A stretch of DNA of 64,000 bases from Humidesulfovibrio sp. (GTDB lineage: Bacteria; Desulfobacterota; Desulfovibrionia; Desulfovibrionales; Desulfovibrionaceae): positions 186,001 to 250,000 of the forward strand of contig NZ_JAUYFU010000048.1 of NCBI RefSeq assembly GCF_030689645.1, given 5' to 3'. The notes below the pieces were generated by a model, which did not search any database, had not been told where the DNA came from, and saw nothing but the letters and a program-made list of their open reading frames with translations. Position 1 is the stretch's first letter; each line of letters starts with the position of its first letter. The position numbers were made by a program, and so were the translations under genes. Positions 36,513-45,252 of this stretch are shown in pieces.

Positions 36513-37610
36513 ATGCATGTAAAAACTTTCAGAGGATCGGATGTCCAGGCTGCCCTTGCGAGGGTGAAGGCCGAATTGGGCGAGGACGCCATCATCCTGA
36601 ACACCAAGACCGTGCGCAGCGGGTCAGGCAAGGGCTGTGAGATAACCGCAGCCATTGATCCGAGATCAAGCGCCGGGAGCAAGGGTAAGGGCGGCTCATC
36701 GTCCCGCGACGGCGCTGGCTCACCGCAGCAGCTGGATGAGAATCCAGCCGACTGGGCTTGCGAGTGGCGGCACATCAAGGATCAGCTCATGGCCTTGGTG
36801 AAGCCTCAGCTCAACATGGACGACCTGTCGCCGCGTCAGCGCGTTGCCATCAAGTACCTGGAGCGCGAAGAAGTGGACATGCAGGTGCTCCTGCGCGTGT
36901 TTCTGGACCTCAAGGCCAACCCGGAGCGGCCCATCCTTCCGGTGCTTGAGTCTGTGGCGCCCTGCTATGGGTTCGAGTCAAAAAAATGGCTTCAGAAGTT
37001 CCACATCTTTGCCGGCCCGCACGGCGTGGGCAAAACCTTGTCGCTCATCCGCCTGGCCCTGCGGGAGAAGCAGGCCCGCCCCAAGGCGCGCATCTGCGTT
37101 GTCGCGGCCGACCAGGGCCAGGGAAAGGGCCGCTTGGTGCTGCGTCATTATGCCGACCTTTCCGGCCTGGCCTTCCGCGAGGCGGGCAGCGCCGAAGAAA
37201 TGCAGGAAGTGCTCAAGGAGTCCTCAAAGTTCGACCTGATCTTTATCGACCTGCCCGGACTCTCTGGGTCCGCCACGTTGAGCGAGCACCTGACGGACCT
37301 GGGCCTTACGGACAATCGGGAGATGGCTGCACATCTAGTGCTGGCGCCATATTTCTCCGCAAGTCAGTATGCGCAGATAGCAAAGCGCTATGCCTGCACG
37401 CTACTGCAAAGTCTCATCTGGACGAAACTGGACGAAGCCTGTAGTTTCGGAGCGCTGCTGAATATGGCGCGGCTTACGGAACTGCCTGTTTCCGCCCTGT
37501 CCTTTGGCCCGGGCCTCAAAAACAGCATCGCCCCGGCCCAAAGCGACATGTTGTGGCGACTGATCTTCAAGCACACGCTGCCCGGCCACCAAGCCGAGCA
37601 GGCGGCATAA
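36513..37610 (+). CDS. flhF: Flagellar SRP-like GTPase FlhF
   Basis: This 365-residue protein has an N-terminal basic region (MHVKTFRGSDVQAAL), a helical N domain and an SRP-type G domain with P-loop GPHGVGKT at 168-175, DLPG at 246-249 (where most FlhF have DTAGRS-like sequence) and TKLD at 304-307. FlhF sets the site and number of polar flagella with FlhG. The changed G3 motif may affect hydrolysis. The usual order flhA-flhF-flhG-fliA is kept. Confidence 0.95.
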   Translation: MHVKTFRGSDVQAALARVKAELGEDAIILNTKTVRSGSGKGCEITAAIDPRSSAGSKGKGGSSSRDGAGSPQQLDENPADWACEWRHIKDQLMALVKPQLNMDDLSPRQRVAIKYLEREEVDMQVLLRVFLDLKANPERPILPVLESVAPCYGFESKKWLQKFHIFAGPHGVGKTLSLIRLALREKQARPKARICVVAADQGQGKGRLVLRHYADLSGLAFREAGSAEEMQEVLKESSKFDLIFIDLPGLSGSATLSEHLTDLGLTDNREMAAHLVLAPYFSASQYAQIAKRYACTLLQSLIWTKLDEACSFGALLNMARLTELPVSALSFGPGLKNSIAPAQSDMLWRLIFKHTLPGHQAEQAA

Positions 37611-37621
37611 GGCGAGGCACC

Positions 37622-38452
37622 ATGACACGTACGGCTCTCCCCCTGGTCTTCTCCGTCACCTCCGGCAAGGGCGGGGTGGGCAAGACCAACATATCGGTGA
37701 ACCTGGCCTGCGCCCTGACCCGGATGGGCAAACGCGTGGTGATTCTGGACGCCGACCTCGGCCTCGCCAACGTGGACGTCATCCTGGGCATTGCGCCCAA
37801 ACTGAATCTGTTCCACCTTTTCAACGAGGGCATGACGCTGGAGAACATCCTGTGCGACACGCCTTACGGCTTCCGCATCCTGCCTGCCGCCTCGGGCGTC
37901 AGCGACATGGTGAACCTCACCACGGGGCAGAAGCTCGACCTGTTGGAGGCCATGGACTACCTTGAGGGCGACATCGACCACCTCATTGTGGACACAGGCG
38001 CAGGCATCAACGACAATGTGCTGTACTTCAACATCGCGGCCCAGGAACGGCTGGTTGTGCTTACTACAGAGCCCACCTCCCTCACCGACGCCTACGCGCT
38101 CATCAAGGTGCTGAAGCTGAACCACGGCGTGGACCGCTTCCGCGTGCTGGTAAACATGGCCAATGACGAGAAGACGGCCAAGGAAATTTTCACCAAGCTC
38201 TACAAGGCCTGCGACCATTTCTTGAGCGGCGTTTCCCTTGACCTCGTGGGCTCCATCCCTATGGATCCGGCGGTGCGCAAGGCCGTCATCAACCAGACCC
38301 CCTTTGCGAGCATGAGCCCGCATTGTCCGGCCAGCGTGGCCATCAATAAGGCGGCAGAGAAGATCAACACCTGGAAAGTCACGGCAAAAGCAGATGGAAA
38401 CATCAAGTTCTTTTGGAAAAAGCTCCTCTTCCAGGAGCAGTCCGTGGCGTGA
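37622..38452 (+). CDS. flhG: Flagellar number regulator FlhG (MinD-like ATPase)
   Basis: This 276-residue ParA/MinD-type ATPase has the deviant Walker A SGKGGVGKT at 14-22, LDADLGLANVDVILG, and VDTGAGI. FlhG restrains flagellar number and stimulates FlhF GTPase. The ATG at 37622 follows a purine-rich tract 11 bases after flhF; the frame's upstream extension lies inside flhF. The C-terminal KFFWKKLLFQEQ could be a membrane-targeting helix. fliA starts 59 bases before its stop. Confidence 0.94.
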   Translation: MTRTALPLVFSVTSGKGGVGKTNISVNLACALTRMGKRVVILDADLGLANVDVILGIAPKLNLFHLFNEGMTLENILCDTPYGFRILPAASGVSDMVNLTTGQKLDLLEAMDYLEGDIDHLIVDTGAGINDNVLYFNIAAQERLVVLTTEPTSLTDAYALIKVLKLNHGVDRFRVLVNMANDEKTAKEIFTKLYKACDHFLSGVSLDLVGSIPMDPAVRKAVINQTPFASMSPHCPASVAINKAAEKINTWKVTAKADGNIKFFWKKLLFQEQSVA

Positions 38453-39185
38453 GCTGGAGGCCGGACAAACGGCCTGGGCGCAGTTTCCCCCGCGCGACCA
38501 GGAGCAGATCGTCCGCCACTACGCCCCGAAGATTCGCATTCTCGCACTGCGGATGAAGAACAAGCTTCCGCAGAGTGTTGAACTTGGCGAACTGATAAGC
38601 GCGGGAAGCATGGGGCTTCTTGATGCGCTGGGTAAGTTTCGCCCTGAACTCGGCATCAAGTTCGACACTTACTCCGAGAACCGCATCAAGGGCGCCATGC
38701 TCGACGAGCTGCGGAGAATGGACTGGTTCTCGCGCGGCATGCGCCAAAAAGTCAAAATGCTCGACGAGGCCATGCGTCAGATTGAGCACGAAACCGGCGC
38801 CGCGGCAACGCAGGAGCAGCTTTCGACCAAGACCGGTCTCTCCGCCCGGGAGGTTCAGAACGGCCTTGAGGCGCTGCAAAACCAGCTATGCGTCAGCCTG
38901 GACGCTTTTCAAGAGAATTTTGTCGGGAGCCGGGAATCGTTGTCAGAGAATGAACCCTATCAATCCACAGCCTTCCAGGAAATGGTTGACAAGATTGCTG
39001 GGCTCATAGAAGAATTGACACCGCGAGAGAAGCTTGTCATATCGTTGTATTACGGAGAAGAATTGAACATGAAGGAAACGGCCCAGGTTATGGACATAAC
39101 CGAGGGACGAGTCTCCCAACTGCATTCCCAGGCGCTGGCCAAGCTGAGGGACAGTTTCCGCAGACGTTACGAAAACGAAGACTGA
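38394..39185 (+). CDS. fliA: Flagellar sigma factor FliA (sigma-28)
   Basis: This 263-residue sigma-70 family factor has region 2 (YAPKIRILALRMKNKLPQ then ELISAGSMGLLDALGKF and FDTYSENRIKGAMLDELRRMDW), region 3, and region 4 (LTPREKLVISLYYGEELNMKETAQVM). It directs late flagellar and chemotaxis genes. The only ATG giving the full protein is at 38394, inside flhG (59-base overlap), with a weak ribosome-binding site, so coupling to flhG translation is likely. Residues 1-20 are Ser-rich. No FlgM is in the window. Confidence 0.95.
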   Translation: METSSSFGKSSSSRSSPWRELEAGQTAWAQFPPRDQEQIVRHYAPKIRILALRMKNKLPQSVELGELISAGSMGLLDALGKFRPELGIKFDTYSENRIKGAMLDELRRMDWFSRGMRQKVKMLDEAMRQIEHETGAAATQEQLSTKTGLSAREVQNGLEALQNQLCVSLDAFQENFVGSRESLSENEPYQSTAFQEMVDKIAGLIEELTPREKLVISLYYGEELNMKETAQVMDITEGRVSQLHSQALAKLRDSFRRRYENED

Positions 39186-39199
39186 CAGGAGATAAAACC

Positions 39200-39580
39200 A
39201 TGCCCGCAGACAGAAATTTGCGCATCCTCGTTGTTGACGACTTTTCCACCATGCGCAAAATCATTAAAAATATTCTTCGCCAGCTCGGCTTCAACAATGT
39301 GGTTGAGGCAGACGATGGAACCACTGCATGGGAAACCCTGAACCGTGACAACATCGACTTCATCATCTCCGACTGGAACATGCCGCAGATGACAGGCATT
39401 GAACTGCTGCGCAAAGTCCGCGGCAGCGAAGAATACGCCACAACGCCCTTCCTCATGGTCACTGCGGAAGCCCAGCAGGAAAATATCATTGAGGCTGTGC
39501 AGGCCAAGGTGTCCAACTACATCGTTAAACCGTTCACGCCCGAGACGCTGGGGCAGAAGATCGACAAGATTTTCACCTAG
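39200..39580 (+). CDS. cheY: Chemotaxis response regulator CheY
   Basis: This 126-residue single receiver domain shows the acidic pocket Asp13-Asp14, phospho-acceptor Asp58 in FIISDWNMPQM, Thr88 and Lys110. The WNMPQMTGIELL segment is diagnostic of CheY. It binds the motor switch when phosphorylated by CheA. It lies 14 bases after fliA and 42 bases before fliL; cheA and receptors are not in the window. Confidence 0.95.
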   Translation: MPADRNLRILVVDDFSTMRKIIKNILRQLGFNNVVEADDGTTAWETLNRDNIDFIISDWNMPQMTGIELLRKVRGSEEYATTPFLMVTAEAQQENIIEAVQAKVSNYIVKPFTPETLGQKIDKIFT

Positions 39581-39622
39581 CCACTCTGGGCACTGAACCC
39601 TTGACGGGGGGGTGCTTGCTGC

Positions 39623-40321
39623 ATGGCTGCTGATCCACTGGATGAGACTGCTGGTTCACGCGCCGGCGGGGATAGCCAAAATGATATCGCGATTGACACC
39701 AGTGAAACTTCGCGTGGCACCCAGAAGGTTGAACTTGATCTCGACGATGCCCCTTTCCTTGAGGAAGAAGAAGAAGTAAAGCCGGAGCCGGTAAAGCCCT
39801 CAGCGCCAGTAAGCCTTGAGCCTGCGAAAGAAGAGAAGCCGCCCCTTGAGAAAAAGAAACTCATTATCATTGGCGCGGCTACCCTTGTACTGATCATCGT
39901 AGCTGCGCTAGCCGTCAAGTTCCTGTTCTTCAAGAGCAAGGCAGCACCGGAACCTGCAAAGACCGAACAGGCTGCCCCTGCCCAAGAAAACGCTACGGTG
40001 GCCGAGCCGGAGAAGCCGGAAATTCATTTTCGCATGGAGCCTTTTTGGGTTGAACAAAAGGCTGGCCCGGAAGAAGTTCGCTTCCTCATCGTGCGCATGC
40101 AACTTGGCACCAAAGACCCAGCAGTGGCCAAGGACTTCGAGATGAAGCTCCTGCCAGCTCGAAACGCCATTTTCTATTACTTGAAGAATAAAGACGTCCA
40201 TTTTTTGGTCGATGAGCAGAATACAGACAAACTGAAGGCGGAATTACTTCTGGTCATCAACCAGTACGTCGCCGATGGCAAATTCGACACACTGATGTTC
40301 GAGGAGTATGTGGTGAAGTAA
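39623..40321 (+). CDS. fliL: Flagellar basal body-associated protein FliL
   Basis: This 232-residue protein is longer than most FliL because of a charged, Glu/Pro-rich cytoplasmic N-terminus (about residues 1-75). One transmembrane helix follows (IIIGAATLVLIIVAALAVKF, about 76-95), then a periplasmic stomatin-like domain ending in LFEEYVVK. FliL surrounds stator units and supports torque. The next gene starts at the base after its stop. Confidence 0.92.
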   Translation: MAADPLDETAGSRAGGDSQNDIAIDTSETSRGTQKVELDLDDAPFLEEEEEVKPEPVKPSAPVSLEPAKEEKPPLEKKKLIIIGAATLVLIIVAALAVKFLFFKSKAAPEPAKTEQAAPAQENATVAEPEKPEIHFRMEPFWVEQKAGPEEVRFLIVRMQLGTKDPAVAKDFEMKLLPARNAIFYYLKNKDVHFLVDEQNTDKLKAELLLVINQYVADGKFDTLMFEEYVVK

Positions 40322-40666
40322 ATGTCTTCCAGCCCGCTGGACATGCCCATTCTGATCTCACAACTGCCGAACGTGCAGCAGCTGCTGGGGCCTCAGCACA
40401 TGCCGCACGAAGCGCAAAAGTATCTTTTTGGCCAGATTGTTGCCGAAAAGCAACGCAAGGAAGAGCAAACCGTCCAAGAAGTTGACAAGAACGAGGGACT
40501 GGATGCCATGGGGCGCGACTCTGGCGGCAACAAGAACGCCTCGCAACACGCCCCACGACCAAGTCGCCCCAAGAGCACACCTGACCAGGACCAACCAGCC
40601 AGTCCCGGCCCACAGTCCTCCAACGCCTCTCCATGGTCAGGCAACATCATCAACGTCAAGATTTGA
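40322..40666 (+). CDS. Uncharacterised small protein directly after fliL
   Basis: This 114-residue protein starts at the base following the fliL stop (TAAATG), so it is almost certainly co-translated. Residues 1-45 look ordered (MSSSPLDMPILISQLPNVQQLL...). The rest is disordered, rich in Ser, Pro, Gln and Asn, and ends SPWSGNIINVKI, a hydrophobic strand that could be a docking tail. No known domain is recognised. Position suggests a flagellar or chemotaxis accessory factor. Confidence 0.7.
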   Translation: MSSSPLDMPILISQLPNVQQLLGPQHMPHEAQKYLFGQIVAEKQRKEEQTVQEVDKNEGLDAMGRDSGGNKNASQHAPRPSRPKSTPDQDQPASPGPQSSNASPWSGNIINVKI

Positions 40667-40673
40667 CTATCTT

Positions 40674-40940
40674 TCACTTCCCGCGATGCTCATCGCTGTT
40701 GAACTGCACACCCTTTTTGCGCCCCTCCTCCTCCTCGTGTTGAGCCTGCTCGTCATCCGCCTCCTGCTCCTCCTTTTCTGGAAAGCGCCCTGTGTACCAG
40801 TAATAAATCCACTTGGCGCGTTCGCTTCTGGTCTTCAACTCCGTAGGCCCACTGCCAGGCCTCACCTTCATGCGGTCAAAGAAAAAGGCAAAGCAGACAC
40901 CGATTAGCAACACGATAATTGCGAACAACCAGGTGGACAT
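40674..40940 (-). CDS. Small membrane protein with acidic cytoplasmic tail
   Basis: This 88-residue protein has one N-terminal transmembrane helix (TWLFAIIVLLIGVCFAFFF), a basic segment with SERAKWIYYWYTGRFPEKEE, and a Glu-rich tail. It runs convergent to the fliL-linked gene with only 7 bases between stops. A GGAGGC ribosome-binding site precedes the ATG at about 10 bases. The function is unknown. Confidence 0.65.
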   Translation of the reverse strand: MSTWLFAIIVLLIGVCFAFFFDRMKVRPGSGPTELKTRSERAKWIYYWYTGRFPEKEEQEADDEQAQHEEEEGRKKGVQFNSDEHRGK

Positions 40941-41122
40941 GTCCGGTGCCTCCTGCAGGCGGTTGGATGAAACTCACCAGTTTTAACACATTATCCTACA
41001 CAGATTCGAAACGCGAGGTTAATTCTCGACCTTTCCCGCATTGCCTCTTCACACAGAAATATGCATAATGTTCTGACAATGCGGTATCCCACTCGCCAAC
41101 TCAATCACGACAAGGAGCCTTT

Positions 41123-41683
41123 ATGCCCGTAGCCAGCGAGTTTACCCTGTTCAGCGGTGGCGCCCAGGGCGCAGAAGCAGAGTTCGGCAGCCAAGCCGAG
41201 CGCTTCGGAGTGCAGGAGGTCAACTACTCCTTCGAAGGGCACAAGATCGAGCGCTCCAGAGGCTTGCGCATGCTGACCCAGGAAGAGCTCATGCGAAAGG
41301 ACGTCAGTCTGACTTACGTCTCCAAACTGCTGGACCGCAACTTCAGCAACGGGCCGCTTATCCGCATGGTGCTGCGCACCATAATGCACCAGGTTGACGG
41401 CGGGCTCGAAGTTTTTGTGGTGGGAGCCATTCTGGACAACGGCACGGTCAACGGCGGCACAGGCTGGGGAGCAGAATTCGCTAAAATCTGCAACAAACCC
41501 CTGTTTGTTTTCGATCAGGTGAAAAACAGCTGGTTCTCATGGGAGGACAACGCCTGGAAACCAGTCGCCGAGCCTGTCATCAGCAAAGCTCATTTCACAG
41601 GCACTGGCACCCGGTTCATCGAAGACAATGGCCGAGCAGCCATCGCGGCTCTCTTCGCCAGATCCTTCGGCACAGGCCAATAG
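41123..41683 (+). CDS. SLOG/YpsA-like Rossmann-fold protein
   Basis: This 186-residue protein has SGGAQGAEAEFG at residues 11-22, a nucleotide-binding loop of the SLOG/LOG superfamily, and later NGGTGWGAEFAKICNKPLFVFDQ, the second glycine-rich segment, followed by the WFSW motif common in YpsA-like SLOG proteins. Members bind or cleave nucleotides or act as sensors. The substrate is unknown. AAGGAG precedes the ATG. It is divergent from the small membrane protein gene across 182 bases and is followed by a membrane/HTH gene in the same direction. Confidence 0.75.
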   Translation: MPVASEFTLFSGGAQGAEAEFGSQAERFGVQEVNYSFEGHKIERSRGLRMLTQEELMRKDVSLTYVSKLLDRNFSNGPLIRMVLRTIMHQVDGGLEVFVVGAILDNGTVNGGTGWGAEFAKICNKPLFVFDQVKNSWFSWEDNAWKPVAEPVISKAHFTGTGTRFIEDNGRAAIAALFARSFGTGQ

Positions 41684-41855
41684 GCCGTCGTTTACAGAAC
41701 ACCTCCGCGCTGGGCGGCGTCCGGCAACATCCGGCGTCGCCCGCGTTTTTTTGTCATCCCACACGCCCGCTACGCTTGATTGCAATTCCCCGCAAAACCG
41801 GGCATCTCACTGGCAACGCCCCCCTCCCAACAAGCACAACCGCATAGGTGCCGAC

Positions 41856-42275
41856 ATGCAGATTTCCGCGCTCCTGCTTCTGTCCCTTACAGTCACAGAA
41901 CTGGTGCTCCTCTTCGTGGTCATCGCCTTCTACCTGCGCCTGCGCAAAAGCGAGGCGCTCATTGCCCGCATGCAGACCAAGCAGGAGGAATTTCTCGTCA
42001 AGCTTCGTGCCAACGCTCAGCTAGAACAAGAGTTGGTAGACAGCTTCGAACGCAGACAGGACGAACTCTCACGCCTTGACACCCAGCTCACGGAACGGGT
42101 GTTCATCTTGAACAAGCTGCTCAAGCAGGCCGACGAATACGCCCGCTCTCCGCAATTCCTGCGCCAGATAATCATCACCGGGCACAGGCAAGGCAAAACC
42201 GTCAAGGAACTGGCCAAGGCTACGGGCATCGGCGCGGACGAGGTGGAATTCATCATCGATCAGTCCGGCGACTAG
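41856..42275 (+). CDS. Membrane-anchored coiled coil with HTH-like C-terminus
   Basis: This 139-residue protein has an N-terminal transmembrane helix (LLLLSLTVTELVLLFVVIAFYL), a coiled coil (about 30-90) and a C-terminal TVKELAKATGIGADEVEFII, which resembles a helix-turn-helix like those in DUF6115-type proteins. The ATG at 41856 has a GGTG tract; the 76-residue upstream extension of the frame overlaps the SLOG gene and is rejected. It precedes the FliK-like gene by 18 bases. Confidence 0.75.
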   Translation: MQISALLLLSLTVTELVLLFVVIAFYLRLRKSEALIARMQTKQEEFLVKLRANAQLEQELVDSFERRQDELSRLDTQLTERVFILNKLLKQADEYARSPQFLRQIIITGHRQGKTVKELAKATGIGADEVEFIIDQSGD

Positions 42276-42293
42276 CCCAGCGCGACAATCCCC

Positions 42294-43154
42294 ATGCGTA
42301 TCAACGGCTACGGATCAGGCTTCGGTAAACCTAGCGACAGCCGCGACCGCGCCGCAGCATTTCGAGCCAAGCACAGCATCGGTCAACGCATCAATGGCCG
42401 CATACTCCGGCGTGAGCACAACGGTTTGTATTGGGTTCAAGTGGGCGGCGGTGAACTGCTGGCGCGTCTTGAGGTCCAGGCTGAACCCGGTGACCATCTC
42501 ATCTTCATCGTGCGTGCCCTGACCCCGGAGATAATGCTTCAGGCGCTTTCCGGCGGAATGTCCGCAGGCGACGTGCCTGGGCTGGTGCAACGCTTCCGCG
42601 CCGCGCGCGAAGTATTCGAGGTCCAGGACAGCACGCTTCTGGCAACGCTCTGCTCCATCCCACCACACCCAGGCTTGCGACACGAAAGCTTCCAACTGGC
42701 TCTAGCCGACAACCCGGAAAGCGCCATGCGTCTCGCAAAAGTTCAGGATCTCCTCGCTCAGATCAACGCAAGCCTTGCTGCAGATCAGAACACTGTTGCC
42801 GATTACCAGCCCTGGCTCCTTCCCATGGGCCGAAGGCAGGAAATGCTTCGGTCCATGCGCAGCCAAGGCGGCACGGAGGTTTGCCTTAGCGCAGTCGACC
42901 CCGCTGCCGGCTCCTTCGAGTCCCGGCTTATTGCGGCCCCCGGCACAGCCCGACTGTTTCTCGCAGCCGACTTGCCGCAGGCTTGCGGTCCGCTCCAGGT
43001 TGAGCTGGCCGCCCTGATTCGGCATGAGTTTTCCGTCGAACCTGAGATGCTAGGGCCAACCCGGCGACGCAACAACCCACAAGGCGGAGTGCTTGGCGAA
43101 CTCTTCGGCTCAGTGCCAGGCTGGACCTCTGGCGGTCTCAACACACGAGTTTAG
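42294..43154 (+). CDS. FliK-like / uncharacterised protein linked to flagellar genes
   Basis: This 286-residue protein has an N-terminal region of about 80 residues (GQRINGRILRREHNGLYWV, then GELLARLEVQAEPGDHLIFIV) that looks like a small beta-barrel of the sort seen at the start of FliK-like proteins in sulfate reducers. A helical middle follows, then a C-terminal ARLFLAADLPQACGPLQVEL segment that is FliK-C-like only in outline. Assignment to hook-length control is a guess. It follows the membrane/HTH gene by 18 bases and ends at a terminator shared with lpxC. Confidence 0.6.
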   Translation: MRINGYGSGFGKPSDSRDRAAAFRAKHSIGQRINGRILRREHNGLYWVQVGGGELLARLEVQAEPGDHLIFIVRALTPEIMLQALSGGMSAGDVPGLVQRFRAAREVFEVQDSTLLATLCSIPPHPGLRHESFQLALADNPESAMRLAKVQDLLAQINASLAADQNTVADYQPWLLPMGRRQEMLRSMRSQGGTEVCLSAVDPAAGSFESRLIAAPGTARLFLAADLPQACGPLQVELAALIRHEFSVEPEMLGPTRRRNNPQGGVLGELFGSVPGWTSGGLNTRV

Positions 43155-43167
43155 TTAGGCCGGAAAC

Positions 43168-43190
43168 AAAAAAACGCCCCGAAGGGCGTT
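43168..43190 (-). terminator. Terminator between convergent FliK-like gene and lpxC
   Basis: The stem aacgccc/gggcgtt has a 4-base loop. On the minus strand it is followed by a run of T, on the plus strand by acacttttcg. It lies 23 bases past the lpxC stop and probably serves both genes. Confidence 0.85.
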
Positions 43191-43213
43191 ACACTTTTCG
43201 CTCATCCGAAAAA

Positions 43214-44161
43214 CTAAGCCATGGCTGGCTGACCGCGCAAACCGCCACGAGCCGGCTCGGCAACGGGAGCCTTTCCCGGCGCGTCGGCTGGAGCCACCTC
43301 AGGCAGAGCCAGGGTGCGCTCTTCAAGGTACTCGGTGGTATTATCCTCAATGTAGCGCAGGAAGGAATTATTAAGCGCATGCCCCGAGGCGTACACCTCG
43401 AAGTGACCCTGAAGAGGCAGGCCCATGACAGCCATGTCGCCCACAAAATCAAGCATCTTGTGACGCACGAACTCGTCGGAGTAGCGCAGGCCGTCAGTGT
43501 TCAGGACGCCGAATTCGTCAAGCACTACAGCGTTGTCGAGGTTGCCGCCAAGGGCCAAGCCATTGGCGTGCAGGTACTCCACTTCGCGCAGAAACCCAAA
43601 GGTGCGCGCCTTGGCGATGTCTGTGGCGAAAACGTCCGGGGTGACTTCAAGACTCAAGCTCTGGCGACCAATAAGCGGGTGGGCAAACTGTATGGTGTAG
43701 TCGACCTTGAAACCGTCATGCGGGGTGGCCTTGATAAATTTTCCGTCGCGCTCGAAGCTGATGGGTTTGGTGATGGCCAGAACCTTGCGCGCCTTGGTCT
43801 GGCGACGGACACCGGCCTGATTCAGCAGATACACGAAAGAGGCTGCGCTGCCGTCCATTATGGGCAGCTCACGGCCCTGAACTTCGATTCGGATGTTGTC
43901 GATGCCGAGTCCGCGCACGGCGGCCAGCAAGTGCTCAACGGTGGCGATGTGGTCATGACCATTGCCAAGACTGGTGGCCAGACCGGTATCAACGACCATG
44001 CGGGGCTTGGGGCTCAGAAAGGAAGTGCCAGACCCGCTGCGCAGGGCGAAGAGGATGCCCGTGTCTTCTGGAGCGGGACGCAGCACCAACTCAACCTGCT
44101 TGCCGCCATGGAGGCCGATGCCCGCGCAACGCACTGTGTTTTTAATGGTGGTCTGATGCAT
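43214..44161 (-). CDS. lpxC: UDP-3-O-acyl-N-acetylglucosamine deacetylase
   Basis: This 315-residue zinc enzyme carries out the committed step of lipid A synthesis. It shows GIGLHGGKQVELVL, the zinc-binding TVEHLLAAV, IMDGSAASFV, HKMLDFVGDMAVMG and GHALNNSF. The start MHQTTIKN has GGAGG five bases upstream. The last 35 residues (ALPEVAPADAPGKAPVAEP...) form a Pro/Ala-rich tail beyond the usual end of the fold. The 145-base gap before it may carry its own promoter, although the genes upstream on the same strand are prmC and prfA. Confidence 0.96.
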   Translation of the reverse strand: MHQTTIKNTVRCAGIGLHGGKQVELVLRPAPEDTGILFALRSGSGTSFLSPKPRMVVDTGLATSLGNGHDHIATVEHLLAAVRGLGIDNIRIEVQGRELPIMDGSAASFVYLLNQAGVRRQTKARKVLAITKPISFERDGKFIKATPHDGFKVDYTIQFAHPLIGRQSLSLEVTPDVFATDIAKARTFGFLREVEYLHANGLALGGNLDNAVVLDEFGVLNTDGLRYSDEFVRHKMLDFVGDMAVMGLPLQGHFEVYASGHALNNSFLRYIEDNTTEYLEERTLALPEVAPADAPGKAPVAEPARGGLRGQPAMA

Positions 44162-44306
44162 GTTCCCTCCAACGACCGACCATATGCACAGGGGATGCCA
44201 AGCACGAACCACAACCTAAACCAACGACATCAAAGGAATTTATTTGTCCAAACAAAAACATCAACTTGTGTCTTTTCTGCAACAAGGTGGCAAGGTTGCC
44301 ACACGG

Positions 44307-45248
44307 TCACGCGCATTCGCCGCATTTTTGCGAGGGTAAAACGACCTTGAGAATGCGATCCAGCCCCGCGTAGTCTTTAAGGATAGACACATGGGCAAAT
44401 TCATAGGCCGATTGGCGGGTCAATTCTTGGGCAGCCGCCCCCTGGCCGCTGCCGATCTCACAGAGAAGCACGCCTCCGGGACGTAAGGCCAGCCTTGCGA
44501 CCGGAAGCAGAGCCTCAAGGTGCCAAAGCCCCTGTTCAGGACTGACCAACGCTAAGCGAGGCTCAAAAAAACGGACCTCTGGCGACAATTCCGCATATTC
44601 GGATTCCGTCACATATGGGGGATTGGAAACGAGAAGGTCAAGGGAAGCTACAGGGAAATCCAGACGTGTGAAGTCAGCGCACTGGAAAGCGAGCCGTTCC
44701 TCAACGCCGTTGGCGCGGGCGTTCTGCCGGGCCACTTCAAGGGCGTGACCACAGACGTCAACAGCCAGGCCACGCGCTGCGGGAAACTCATGAGCCAGTG
44801 CAACTGCCAATGCGCCGGATCCAGTGCCAAAATCTGCAAAAGCGAAGGAGGCGTTTGCCGGGAACAGGCGCTGAACCTCTTCAACTATGAGTTCCGTTTC
44901 AGGACGAGGAATGAGCACATCCGGCGTGACGCGGAAAGTCAGGCCGAAAAACTCCTTCTCTCCCAATATGTAGGCTGCAGGTTCGCCCTTTTCGCGCCGG
45001 GACACCAACTCCCGAAAGGCAGTCAGGTTCGCGTCATCAGGCTTATCCTTGGCGCGCATGATGAGCCCCAGGCGCGACAAACCAAAGGCCTTGGCGGCAA
45101 GAAGCTCTGCCGACAAGCGTGGGGAATCCACCTTAGCCGCAATGAGTTGCTTCTCCGCACACAGCACAGCGTCGTTGATGGTTCCGGGCCGGGTGTCGTG
45201 CTTGGCCAGAAGTTCACGCAGAGATGAAGGGCGGCGCCGTTCGCTCAC
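44307..45248 (-). CDS. prmC: Release factor glutamine methyltransferase
   Basis: This 313-residue SAM-dependent methyltransferase modifies the Gln of the GGQ motif in release factors. It shows a helical N-domain, RVTPDVLIPRPETELIVEE, motif I ADFGTGSGAL at 138-147, and the catalytic NPPY at 209-212. It follows prfA, its substrate gene, by 4 bases, the standard arrangement. Confidence 0.96.
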   Translation of the reverse strand: MSERRRPSSLRELLAKHDTRPGTINDAVLCAEKQLIAAKVDSPRLSAELLAAKAFGLSRLGLIMRAKDKPDDANLTAFRELVSRREKGEPAAYILGEKEFFGLTFRVTPDVLIPRPETELIVEEVQRLFPANASFAFADFGTGSGALAVALAHEFPAARGLAVDVCGHALEVARQNARANGVEERLAFQCADFTRLDFPVASLDLLVSNPPYVTESEYAELSPEVRFFEPRLALVSPEQGLWHLEALLPVARLALRPGGVLLCEIGSGQGAAAQELTRQSAYEFAHVSILKDYAGLDRILKVVLPSQKCGECA

Positions 45249-45252
45249 GAGT

